From the NCBI GenBank assembly GCA_013138755.1, contig WTCC01000268.1, forward strand, positions 1 through 5,491: 5,491 nucleotides of DNA. Direction: 5' to 3'. The stretch is from Gammaproteobacteria bacterium. Its GTDB lineage: Bacteria; Pseudomonadota; Gammaproteobacteria; SZUA-229. The notes below the pieces were generated by a model. The model was given only the letters and a program-made list of their open reading frames with translations, did no database searches and had not been told where the DNA came from. The translations under genes and the position numbers were made by a program. This document shows positions 1 through 5,450 of this stretch, one piece after another (position 1 is the stretch's first letter; each line of letters starts with the position of its first letter).

Positions 1-34
1 GGGGGAGGATTTAGAATTCTTTGGTTTTAATTGG

Positions 35-64
35 TTTAGAAAGGGTGCTTATACTTCCTATACT
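35..64 (+). promoter_or_regulatory. Possible sigma70-type promoter upstream of ohyA
   Basis: A TATACT hexamer (59-64, one mismatch to TATAAT) lies 18 nt after a poor -35 candidate, TTTAGA (35-40). A second TATACT at 50-55 overlaps the spacer. Transcription from here would give a leader of about 100 nt before ohyA. AT-rich DNA produces such matches by chance, so this is only a candidate; another TATAAT at 101-106 has no recognisable -35 partner. Confidence 0.22.
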
Positions 65-70
65 TAATGC

Positions 71-101
71 AGATCAATTCCACACTATTAACAACTGATC
101 T
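71..101. promoter_or_regulatory. Inverted repeat AGATCA/TGATCT, possible operator
   Basis: AGATCA (71-76) and TGATCT (96-101) are exact reverse complements, separated by 19 nt, between the candidate promoter and ohyA. The second arm runs directly into the self-complementary TATAATTATA (101-110). Oleate hydratase genes in some bacteria are controlled by fatty-acid-responsive regulators, so an operator here would make sense. The arms are only 6 bp and no regulator gene is in the window. Confidence 0.2.
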
Positions 102-170
102 ATAATTATAAAGAGGGGGATTCCAGAGCAACAAGCAGAGTCCCGAAACGCGAGCAATGAGGAATATGTA

Positions 171-1778
171 GTGATGAAAATAGAAAAAAACAGTAATCCG
201 GAAGATTCAAAAGTGTACCTTATTGGTAGCGGTATTGCTTCATTGGCAAGTGCAACTTATCTCATCAAAGATGCCGGGGTGCGTGGGGAAAACATTCATA
301 TATTAGAACAAGATAACATTGCAGGTGGTGCACTTGACGGTGCGGGTGACCCAGAAAATGGATTTATCATTCGTGGAGGAAGAATGCATGAAGAGCACTT
401 TGTCTGTTACTGGGATCTTTTATCCAATATCCCTTCCTATGATGATCCTGATGTCTCTGTCAAAGATGAAACATTTGAATTTAATTCCAGATTTGTGTCA
501 CATGCACAAGCCCGTTTACTCAAAAATGCCAAAAAAATGGACCTTACATCTTTCGGGGTCTCTTTAAAGGACCAGGCAAATTTAATGAAACTGACATTTT
601 CTTCTGAAAAGTCATTAGACAACATTCGGATTGAAGATTGGTTTGATGAAGACTTTTTCAAAACCAATTACTGGCTTCTCTGGACATCCATGTTTGCATT
701 TCAAAAATGGAGCAGTGTGGCAGCGATGAGGCGTTACATGAAACGCTTTATCCATCTGCTGGATGGGATGCCTAAGCTTGGTGGCATTATGCGCACTAAA
801 TATAACCAATATCATTCTGTTGTTGTACCCCTTAAACGGTATCTACAGGAAAGAGGCGTACATTTTGAACTGCAAACGCAAGTTAAGGATATCGAATTTA
901 GCTTTTCTAATAACAAAAAAACAGCAACTGTTATATCTACGATTGATCAAAATAAAATAGAAAATGAGATTTCACTAGGTGAAAAAGATTATGTATTTAT
1001 AACCAACGGTTCTATTACAGAAAGTACCGATAATGGTTCATGGACAAAAGCGCCGATTTTAAAAGAAAAAACAACCTCAGGTTCATGGATGCTCTGGGAG
1101 AAAATAGCCCAAAAGGATATCGCATTTGGTAACCCCGGAGTTTTCAGTGACAATATTGATTTACAAAAATGGTACTCGTATACCGTGACACTCAAAGACA
1201 GTACCTTCCATGATTATATGGAAGACTTTACTGGTAATGTAGACGGAACAGGTGGTCTGGTAACGATGACAGATTCAAACTGGTTAATGTCAGTTGTTAT
1301 TGCACGCCAGCCACATTTTCCTAACCAGCCAAAAGATGTAAAAGTCTTCTGGGGGTATGCTTTATACCCCGACAAACCAGGTGATTATGTAAAGAAAAAA
1401 ATGTCTGAATGTAATGGTGAAGAGATAATGGAAGAACTGTGGTATCAGCTTAAAATTCAAGACTTGATGAAACCGGTTGTAGATTCTGGAAAGGTTAATT
1501 GCATACCCGTAGCCATGCCATTTATTGATAGCCTCTTTATGCCATGTGCAAAAGGTGACCGGCCGGACGTGCTGCCCAAAGGAGCAACAAACTTCGCTTT
1601 CCTTGGGCAGTTTGCTGAAGTCCCAAAAGATTGTGTTTTTACCGTTGAATATTCTGTGCGTTGTGCTCAAACCGCCGTTTATGGACTCTTTGAAACGGGT
1701 AAAAGTGTATTGCCTGTTTATGATTCAATTCATAACCCTAAAGTGTTAATCAAGGCCATGCAGGCTCTTAGTAGGTAA
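171..1778 (+). CDS. ohyA: Oleate hydratase (FAD-dependent fatty acid hydratase, MCRA family)
   Basis: Oleate hydratases add water across the cis-9 double bond of free unsaturated fatty acids such as oleate, giving 10-hydroxy acids. They are cytosolic or peripheral membrane flavoproteins used in detoxifying or modifying exogenous fatty acids. The 535-residue product shows the N-terminal FAD Rossmann motif (GSGIAS, residues 19-24), the family signature RGGR..EEHF.C.WDL (68-83), the YNQY.S segment carrying the conserved substrate-site tyrosine (Y211/Y214), and a C-terminal FAD-contact region (FLGQFAEVP, 477-485). The length matches the shorter family members rather than the 590-650-residue ones. 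GAGGA at 159-163 is 7 nt from GTG 171 and 10 nt from ATG 174, so either codon could be the start. The residue after RGGR is Met72; the well-studied enzymes have the catalytic Glu there. No frameshift is seen. A 3-hydroxyacyl-CoA dehydrogenase-like gene follows after 98 bp. Confidence 0.95.
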   Translation: MMKIEKNSNPEDSKVYLIGSGIASLASATYLIKDAGVRGENIHILEQDNIAGGALDGAGDPENGFIIRGGRMHEEHFVCYWDLLSNIPSYDDPDVSVKDETFEFNSRFVSHAQARLLKNAKKMDLTSFGVSLKDQANLMKLTFSSEKSLDNIRIEDWFDEDFFKTNYWLLWTSMFAFQKWSSVAAMRRYMKRFIHLLDGMPKLGGIMRTKYNQYHSVVVPLKRYLQERGVHFELQTQVKDIEFSFSNNKKTATVISTIDQNKIENEISLGEKDYVFITNGSITESTDNGSWTKAPILKEKTTSGSWMLWEKIAQKDIAFGNPGVFSDNIDLQKWYSYTVTLKDSTFHDYMEDFTGNVDGTGGLVTMTDSNWLMSVVIARQPHFPNQPKDVKVFWGYALYPDKPGDYVKKKMSECNGEEIMEELWYQLKIQDLMKPVVDSGKVNCIPVAMPFIDSLFMPCAKGDRPDVLPKGATNFAFLGQFAEVPKDCVFTVEYSVRCAQTAVYGLFETGKSVLPVYDSIHNPKVLIKAMQALSR

Positions 1779-1865
1779 GGTCCGGGATTTATAGTACTGC
1801 ATCAAGATAAAACTGATGGGGTACGGGTCGGGTTCAAACAAGGCAGTTTAGTCATTACAACGATT

Positions 1866-1870
1866 GGAGA
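1866..1870 (+). promoter_or_regulatory. Ribosome-binding site that fixes the ATT start of the downstream dehydrogenase
   Basis: GGAGA lies 6 nt before the ATT at 1877 (1871-1876 between them). It is the only good Shine-Dalgarno-like sequence near the point where homology to 3-hydroxyacyl-CoA dehydrogenases begins. An in-frame TAA at 1871-1873 rules out an earlier start. The site therefore supports initiation at 1877, the codon where relatives have ATG. Confidence 0.6.
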
Positions 1871-1876
1871 TAACTT

Positions 1877-2773
1877 ATTAAAATTAAAAATGTAACAGTT
1901 GCAGGTGCAGGTACATTAGGCACACAAATAGCATGGCAAACAGCCTTCAAAGGATTTAATGTTACGGTTTATGATAAGTATGAAAACGGACTTGAAGGGA
2001 GCAGAAAAAACCATGAAAAAATCGCAGAACTATTTAAGGCAACTCGCGGGGCCTCTCAAAATGAGATTGATCAAACCTTTGCAAAGTTAAAATATATAAC
2101 AAATCTTGAGGAAGCTATTAAAGATGCGGACCTGATAAGTGAATCGGTCCCAGAAAACCTGGATGTTAAAAAAGAATTCTACAGTGATTTAGCAAAGGTA
2201 GCGCCAGATAAAACCATCTTTACAACTAATTCTTCAACGTTAATACCCAGTCAATTTGCAAAAGAAACTGGACGACCTGAAAAGTTCCTTGCTCTTCATT
2301 TTGCTAATGGTATATGGGATGCAAATATTGCAGAAGTTATGGGGCACCCTGGAACTGACACGCATATTTTTGACAGAGTTGTGGAATTTGCCAAAGCGAT
2401 AGGCATGGTTCCAATTCCCATCCATAAAGAACATAACGGATATGTATTAAACTCTTTATTAATTCCCTGGCTTTCAGCGGCAGGAAATCTGCTTGTAAAT
2501 GGTGTTTCTGATTATGAAAGTATTGATAAAACATGGATGATTAGCGCAGGAATGAAGCAGGGGCCTTTTGCCATTATGGATAGGGTTGGTTTGGAGACTG
2601 TTTATAACATCAGCCATATGTTAGGTGAAAAATTCAATGATGAAGCATCCTTGGCGCGTGCCGCGTTCTATAAGAAAAATTTTATAGACAAAGGAAAACT
2701 GGGCGTTAAAACCGGTGAGGGATTTTATGAATATCCTAACCCGAAATATCAGGATACAGATTTTTTAAAATAG
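1877..2773 (+). CDS. 3-hydroxyacyl-CoA dehydrogenase family protein with a non-canonical ATT start
   Basis: This is an NAD-dependent L-3-hydroxyacyl-CoA dehydrogenase-type protein of 298 residues counted from ATT 1877, the usual size for the stand-alone enzyme. The N-terminal NAD fold has GAGTLG (10-15) and an acidic residue ending the second strand (D33). Family catalytic positions look present: Ser119/Ser120 in TTNSST, His141 in LHF, Glu153 in AEVMGH and Asn192 in YVLNS. The C-terminal domain is complete to the TAG at 2771-2773. The frame is open from 1874 without interruption, yet has no ATG, GTG or TTG before 2339, which would discard about 154 residues including the nucleotide site. The N-terminus reads (M)KIKNVTVAGAG from ATT. 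The gene is either translated weakly from AUU or silenced by a start-codon mutation. The 98-bp gap after ohyA shows no terminator, so co-transcription is likely. The true substrate is unknown. Confidence 0.85.
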   Translation: MKIKNVTVAGAGTLGTQIAWQTAFKGFNVTVYDKYENGLEGSRKNHEKIAELFKATRGASQNEIDQTFAKLKYITNLEEAIKDADLISESVPENLDVKKEFYSDLAKVAPDKTIFTTNSSTLIPSQFAKETGRPEKFLALHFANGIWDANIAEVMGHPGTDTHIFDRVVEFAKAIGMVPIPIHKEHNGYVLNSLLIPWLSAAGNLLVNGVSDYESIDKTWMISAGMKQGPFAIMDRVGLETVYNISHMLGEKFNDEASLARAAFYKKNFIDKGKLGVKTGEGFYEYPNPKYQDTDFLK

Positions 2774-3000
2774 TGTATAGGTTGTTTTCATAATTGTCTA
2801 TACAACAGGGCCCAGGATAATATCCTGCCGTAATCATGCAACAGATACACTATTTGAAATACTTCAAGTGAAACTGACTGTTTCACATAAAACAGCCTGA
2901 TAACCACCTTCGATTCAATCTATTCGTACTACTTTTTCATTTTTTGATGATCAAATGATTGCACTATGCGTTTTTAAACTATGGGTGTCTATGTTTTTGG
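2774..3000. other. Non-coding junction between convergent genes, rich in short palindromes
   Basis: I see no gene here. The region separates the + strand lipid genes from the - strand pair. It holds several exact inverted repeats: TGTATAG/CTATACA (2774-2780 with 2798-2804), CAGGAT-AAT-ATCCTG (2813-2827), GTGAAAC-TGACT-GTTTCAC (2868-2886) and TTTGAT-G-ATCAAA (2943-2955). None is followed by a clear T-run in either reading direction, so none is a good intrinsic terminator. They may still act as 3'-end structures for the convergent transcripts. Confidence 0.5.
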
Positions 3001-3432
3001 TTATAAACTTTCATTTAGTGATTGTTTCAGCCAATAAGCTAATATGTTCACTGCATCCTTATGATTATGAATTTCATATGGATCATTATCATTTTGCACT
3101 TCAATATTAGTTACACCTTGTGCATTAAAGCTAAAACTATGAATATTTTTCATTTCAGTTTCAGGCTCACTGGGCTTTAGATAGCAGTTGATGTAACCAA
3201 CACGAGAGCCTTCGATTGTAGAAAACTTAAATGTGACTAATAGTTCCCGATCTAAGAATGTAATTGTTAATGAATCATTAGGATTTCGTGTTATTTGTAC
3301 GTCAATAAATCTATCATCAGCTTTTAGTAGTGCTGTTATTTGTGCAATGAATTCATTGTATCTTGCTAAAAGCTGATTGTATCGATCTGTTGCTGATATT
3401 AACTCAGCGATTAAGTTGTTAGCTGGTTCCAT
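3001..3432 (-). CDS. Hypothetical protein, 143 residues, cassette-like
   Basis: I do not recognise this protein. It is soluble, with no signal peptide or membrane segment. Residues 1-40 look like one long amphipathic helix (LIAELISATDRYNQLLARYN...), possibly coiled coil. Residues 41-112 alternate charged and hydrophobic positions as in a beta sheet, and a C-terminal helix (about 123-140) follows. The only cysteine is in the sheet region. Start choice is well supported: on the - strand an AAGGGG ribosome-binding site lies about 7 nt before ATG 3432. The gene is more AT-rich than the cytochrome gene upstream on the same strand, from which it is separated by 79 bp containing a strong hairpin. 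Its small size, unknown function and tight spacing to an attC-like structure resemble integron cassette genes, but no attC was found after its stop. Confidence 0.7.
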   Translation of the reverse strand: MEPANNLIAELISATDRYNQLLARYNEFIAQITALLKADDRFIDVQITRNPNDSLTITFLDRELLVTFKFSTIEGSRVGYINCYLKPSEPETEMKNIHSFSFNAQGVTNIEVQNDNDPYEIHNHKDAVNILAYWLKQSLNESL

Positions 3433-3448
3433 TATATTTCCCCTTTAT

Positions 3449-3501
3449 GCTTATAACAGTTTAATTAACGAGACCCCATGTCTCGTTATACATTTTTAGG
3501 C
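3449..3501. repeat. Strong hairpin between the two minus-strand genes; weak attC candidate
   Basis: TAACGAGAC (3466-3474) and GTCTCGTTA (3480-3488) form a perfect 9-bp stem with a 5-nt loop. Flanking it are the loosely complementary ends GCTTATAAC (3449-3457) and TTTAGGC (3495-3501). On the - strand these read GCCTAAA ... GTTATAAGC, close to the RYYYAAC ... GTTRRRY ends of an integron attC. At about 53 bp it is slightly shorter than usual attC sites. It begins 10 bp after the cytochrome stop and ends about 16 bp before the start of the next gene. Alternatively it is an ordinary intergenic hairpin; in the + direction the stem is followed by a short T-run (TACATTTTTA), but no + gene needs a terminator here. 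Confidence 0.35.
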
Positions 3502-3511
3502 GATATTGTTT

Positions 3512-3940
3512 TCATCTAATTCGGTAACCTGAGTGACAGGAAACACAAGCAGATGTGATCTCGGATAGCGCATTGTATGCTGGCAATATTTCCCCTTCTT
3601 GTGCTTTTAAGGCAAAACTACTCGCCGCCTTGTGCATTGCGGTACCAGCCTGGCGCATTCCTTTGGGCATGAATTTAGCCATGTGACTAGCTCCGTGAGA
3701 TTCAAGCGAACTCATGCCTAAACGATATTCTGCGACCTCTGCAGCTTTTTCCAATTCACCATTTGCCATCTTTATTAGTAATTCATTTATAGCAACCAGA
3801 TGATCGCGCATATTTGACATCATGTGTTGTTGCATCATTTCCGGCAACTGAACTAACTGCCTTGCGTCATCGTCTGCCATTGAGACGCTGGATGAACATG
3901 CCAGGAGTATTGGCACTGCGAGAGATAAGTGTTTTTTCAT
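3512..3940 (-). CDS. Exported class II-like c-type cytochrome
   Basis: The 142-residue product starts with a signal peptide: basic MKKH, a hydrophobic core (LSLAVPILLAC), and a likely signal peptidase I site after SMA at residue 22. Cys15 in LLAC also gives a weak lipobox, so a lipoprotein is possible. The mature part is helical, with a Met/His-rich first helix (PEMMQQHMMSNMRDH, 33-47), and ends with one haem-binding motif, Cys132-Val-Ser-Cys135-His136, six residues from the C-terminus. A single C-terminal CxxCH on a small helical bundle is the layout of cytochrome c' and c556 (class II). An N-terminal Met would be the candidate sixth ligand, but I cannot choose which. It should carry one covalent haem in the periplasm and shuttle or sense electrons or ligands; the partner is unknown. 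The ribosome-binding site is weak (AAGAAAC). The gene lies between two attC-like hairpins. Confidence 0.85.
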   Translation of the reverse strand: MKKHLSLAVPILLACSSSVSMADDDARQLVQLPEMMQQHMMSNMRDHLVAINELLIKMANGELEKAAEVAEYRLGMSSLESHGASHMAKFMPKGMRQAGTAMHKAASSFALKAQEGEILPAYNALSEITSACVSCHSGYRIR

Positions 3941-3958
3941 GTTTCGTGTTTCTTATTA

Positions 3959-4025
3959 CGCCAAATGTTCGAGTTAACCGGGAGGCGCGTCTTTTGCGCC
4001 GATCCGGTTTAACGACTTGTTAGTG
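3959..4025. other. attC-like recombination site (integron cassette site candidate)
   Basis: A 67-bp imperfect inverted repeat has attC organisation. The outer ends are CGCCAAA (3959-3965) and GTTAGTG (4019-4025). The inner arms are GTTAACCGG (3973-3981) and CCGGTTTAAC (4004-4013), pairing with one extra unpaired base. A terminal GGCGC/GCGCC stem (3984-3988 with 3996-4000) has a 7-nt loop. Size and the GGTTTAAC...GTTAG right half resemble well-known class 1 cassette attC sites. The + reading keeps the GTT of the cleaved R box but has a poor left box. The - reading gives CACTAAC...ATTTGGC and fits the direction of the adjacent cytochrome gene, 18 bp away. Orientation is therefore unresolved. 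No integrase of the IntI type or attI site is in the window. Confidence 0.5.
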
Positions 4026-4026
4026 A

Positions 4027-4055
4027 TATATACTCTGCAGGATTATATAATACAA
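4027..4055 (-). promoter_or_regulatory. Possible promoter reading towards the cytochrome gene
   Basis: On the - strand, TTGTAT (4055-4050) and TATATA (4032-4027) are separated by 17 nt, a workable though weak -35/-10 pair. It lies between the attC-like structure and the recombinase remnant. A transcript from here would carry the hairpin at 3959-4025 in its leader before the cytochrome ATG at 3940. The DNA is AT-rich, so chance is a real alternative. Confidence 0.25.
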
Positions 4056-4061
4056 TAGCAA

Positions 4062-4211
4062 TGCCTGCGTCATATTCAGGTTTTACTGGGCCACGCCAGT
4101 CCGGTTACCACCGCACGTTATGCGCATCTCACCGACATTACCGAAAAAAATTCCCGCGACACCATCAACGCCTTAATCAACGAAATTCATGTTGACTTAA
4201 AAAAGGTGTAA
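4062..4211 (+). pseudogene. C-terminal remnant of a tyrosine recombinase/integrase
   Basis: The + frame ending at TAA 4209-4211 encodes 49 residues that match the end of the tyrosine recombinase catalytic domain: LRHIQVLLGH, then SPVTTARYAHLTD. These contain the LGH box histidine (codon 4092-4094) and the TT..Y nucleophilic tyrosine (codon 4119-4121), in the standard LGH....TT..Y spacing, followed by a short charged tail. A stop at 4056-4058 and attC-like sequence beyond it show that the first few hundred residues are missing, including the first catalytic Arg. There is no start codon for an independent product. The stop is 2 nt before the transposase ATG, so the intact gene was probably translationally coupled to it. 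Some IS91-family elements carry such a recombinase gene beside the transposase; here it is broken. Confidence 0.8.
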
Positions 4212-4213
4212 TC

Positions 4214-5260
4214 ATGGAATTACAATCAATTATTGAACAATATAAACCATTACTGTTTGAAAAATACGGCCGAAGTTTATTGCCTGGTCAGCGGCGTGCT
4301 ATCCATGCCATACAACGCTGTCGCACACCCGACTCCGGTGAGCTTTATGTGCAATGCACACAATGCGAGCAAAGCCACTGGCATTCTCTGTCATGTGGAC
4401 ACCGAAGTTGTCCCCTCTGCCAGAACCATGAAGTCAGTCAATGGCTGGATCGCCAACAAAAAAAGTTACTGCCTGTTGAGTATTTTATGGTGACCTTTAC
4501 CTTGCCCTATCAACTGAGAACACTGGTATGGCAAAACCAGAAAGCCCTTTACACCCTGTTCTTTGCCTGTGTCATCAGCACGCTAAAAGATTTTGGGCTC
4601 AACCCCAAAAACCTGGGGGCGGAGATGGGGATGACAGCAGTGCTGCACACCCACAGCCGAAAACTGGATTATCACCCACATATACATGTTGTTGTTCCTG
4701 GCGGGGGTGTCGATAAAAAAAGACGGCAATGGAAAAAACTAAAAGGGCAATACCTGTTTAATGAATTTGCACTGGCAAAGGTTTTTCGGGCGCGGTTTAT
4801 AGGCGCACTAAAAGAAAAAGGATTTTCTATACCCGAAAAAACACCCAAAGAATGGGTTGCCAATGTTCGCCATGTTGGCAAAGGACTGCCTGCACTTAAA
4901 TACCTGTCGCGTTATTTATATCGCGGAGTCATCAGTGAAAAAAATATTATTTCAAACCGTAATGGCCGGGTGACTTTCAGGTATACAAACAGTGATACGG
5001 GAAAAACACAATACCGAACGCTAACAGGCGAAGCCTTTTTGCATTTGATCTTGCAGCACGTTTTACCCAGAGGATTTAGACGGGTACGGGATTATGGCTT
5101 TTTACATGCCAATGCAAAAAAACTACTGGCTTTAGTGCAGCTAATTTTATTTGTGTTTATTAAGGAGATAATCCCAAGGAGCAGGCCGGTATTTAAATGC
5201 CCGAAATGCCAGTCACCCATGGTAATAAAAAGAATGCGTCGGCCATCATCTTCTGGTTGA
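4214..5260 (+). CDS. IS91-family Y2 (HUH) rolling-circle transposase
   Basis: This transposase nicks and rejoins single DNA strands through paired tyrosines and drives rolling-circle transposition. The 348-residue protein has the expected order. A zinc-binding N-terminus has Cys48, Cys51, Cys61, Cys66 and Cys69 (C..C and C.H..C..C). The HUH metal site is H156-I157-H158 within YHPHIHVVVPGGG. The catalytic pair is Y230 and Y234 (KYLSRYLYRG), four residues apart as in IS91. A C-terminal CPKC (329-332) may be half of a second zinc ribbon. All key residues are present and the frame is unbroken, so it could be active. The start at ATG 4214 is backed by AAGG at 4203-4206, which overlaps the end of the preceding recombinase frame, and translational coupling is likely. 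Base composition is less AT-rich than the lipid genes at the left of the window, in keeping with a mobile origin. Confidence 0.93.
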   Translation: MELQSIIEQYKPLLFEKYGRSLLPGQRRAIHAIQRCRTPDSGELYVQCTQCEQSHWHSLSCGHRSCPLCQNHEVSQWLDRQQKKLLPVEYFMVTFTLPYQLRTLVWQNQKALYTLFFACVISTLKDFGLNPKNLGAEMGMTAVLHTHSRKLDYHPHIHVVVPGGGVDKKRRQWKKLKGQYLFNEFALAKVFRARFIGALKEKGFSIPEKTPKEWVANVRHVGKGLPALKYLSRYLYRGVISEKNIISNRNGRVTFRYTNSDTGKTQYRTLTGEAFLHLILQHVLPRGFRRVRDYGFLHANAKKLLALVQLILFVFIKEIIPRSRPVFKCPKCQSPMVIKRMRRPSSSG

Positions 5261-5378
5261 TGGCTAAGGGCTAAAACAGGGTAATCAATTCACCCGGCAT
5301 TTAAAGGGGGAAACCATATGAAGATAACCTGATTTTTTTGCAGCATCATCGCTGCGGCTTCCGTTCGTCCAGAATAAA

Positions 5379-5400
5379 GTGCTCTTGTTAAAAAGAGCAC
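5379..5400. repeat. Perfect 8-bp hairpin in the right end of the IS91-like element
   Basis: GTGCTCTT (5379-5386) and AAGAGCAC (5393-5400) are exact reverse complements around a 6-nt loop, about 120 bp after the transposase stop and 50 bp before the inferred element end. IS91-type elements have a replication origin (oriIS) with a palindrome at the end downstream of the transposase, so this is a candidate part of it. It is not a convincing terminator because no T-run follows. A smaller stem, GCAGC/GCTGC (5340-5344 with 5351-5355), lies just upstream. Confidence 0.4.
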
Positions 5401-5450
5401 CACCCATCCTGATTTCAAAAAAGATATTTTCTTATATAGAGTATCCCGGG

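Larger units (their letters stand above)
4062..5450 (+). mobile_element. 5'-truncated IS91-like (HUH/Y2) insertion element
   Basis: The element consists of the recombinase remnant, the intact transposase and about 190 bp of non-coding right end (5261-5450), in which I find no gene. The left boundary is set where recombinase homology stops and is a truncation, not a natural end. The right boundary is inferred: CTTG at 5451-5454 is one of the tetramers at which IS91 inserts, and it coincides with a change to attC-like sequence. IS91 elements transpose by rolling-circle replication and leave no terminal inverted repeats or target duplications, and none were seen. With the left end gone, autonomous movement would need a substitute terminus, although one-ended transposition is known in this family. 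Confidence 0.6.

Noticed and set aside
437..1195. Several 60-76-residue reading frames on the opposite strand or shifted frame inside ohyA
   Set aside because: They lie wholly within a well-supported gene, show no domain-like sequence and lack ribosome-binding sites; they are shadows of the ohyA frame.
1779..1895. Reading frame staying open after the ohyA stop, ending just inside the dehydrogenase start region
   Set aside because: It is 38 codons, has no start codon with a ribosome-binding site, and resembles no known protein. I see no sign that the TAA at 1776-1778 is read through.
2339..2773. A 144-residue gene starting at ATG 2339
   Set aside because: This is only the C-terminal half of the dehydrogenase. 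Strong family sequence continues upstream in the same frame to 1877, and no good ribosome-binding site precedes 2339.
2813..2886. Hairpins 2813-2827 and 2868-2886 as intrinsic terminators
   Set aside because: The stems are only 6-7 bp and neither is followed by a T-run on either strand.
4672..4881. Minus-strand frame within the transposase gene
   Set aside because: It overlaps the HUH region of an intact transposase and looks like a shadow of that coding sequence.
5379..5400. Rho-independent terminator for the transposase gene
   Set aside because: The stem is perfect but is followed by CACCCATCC, with no U-tract. A replication-origin palindrome fits the position better.
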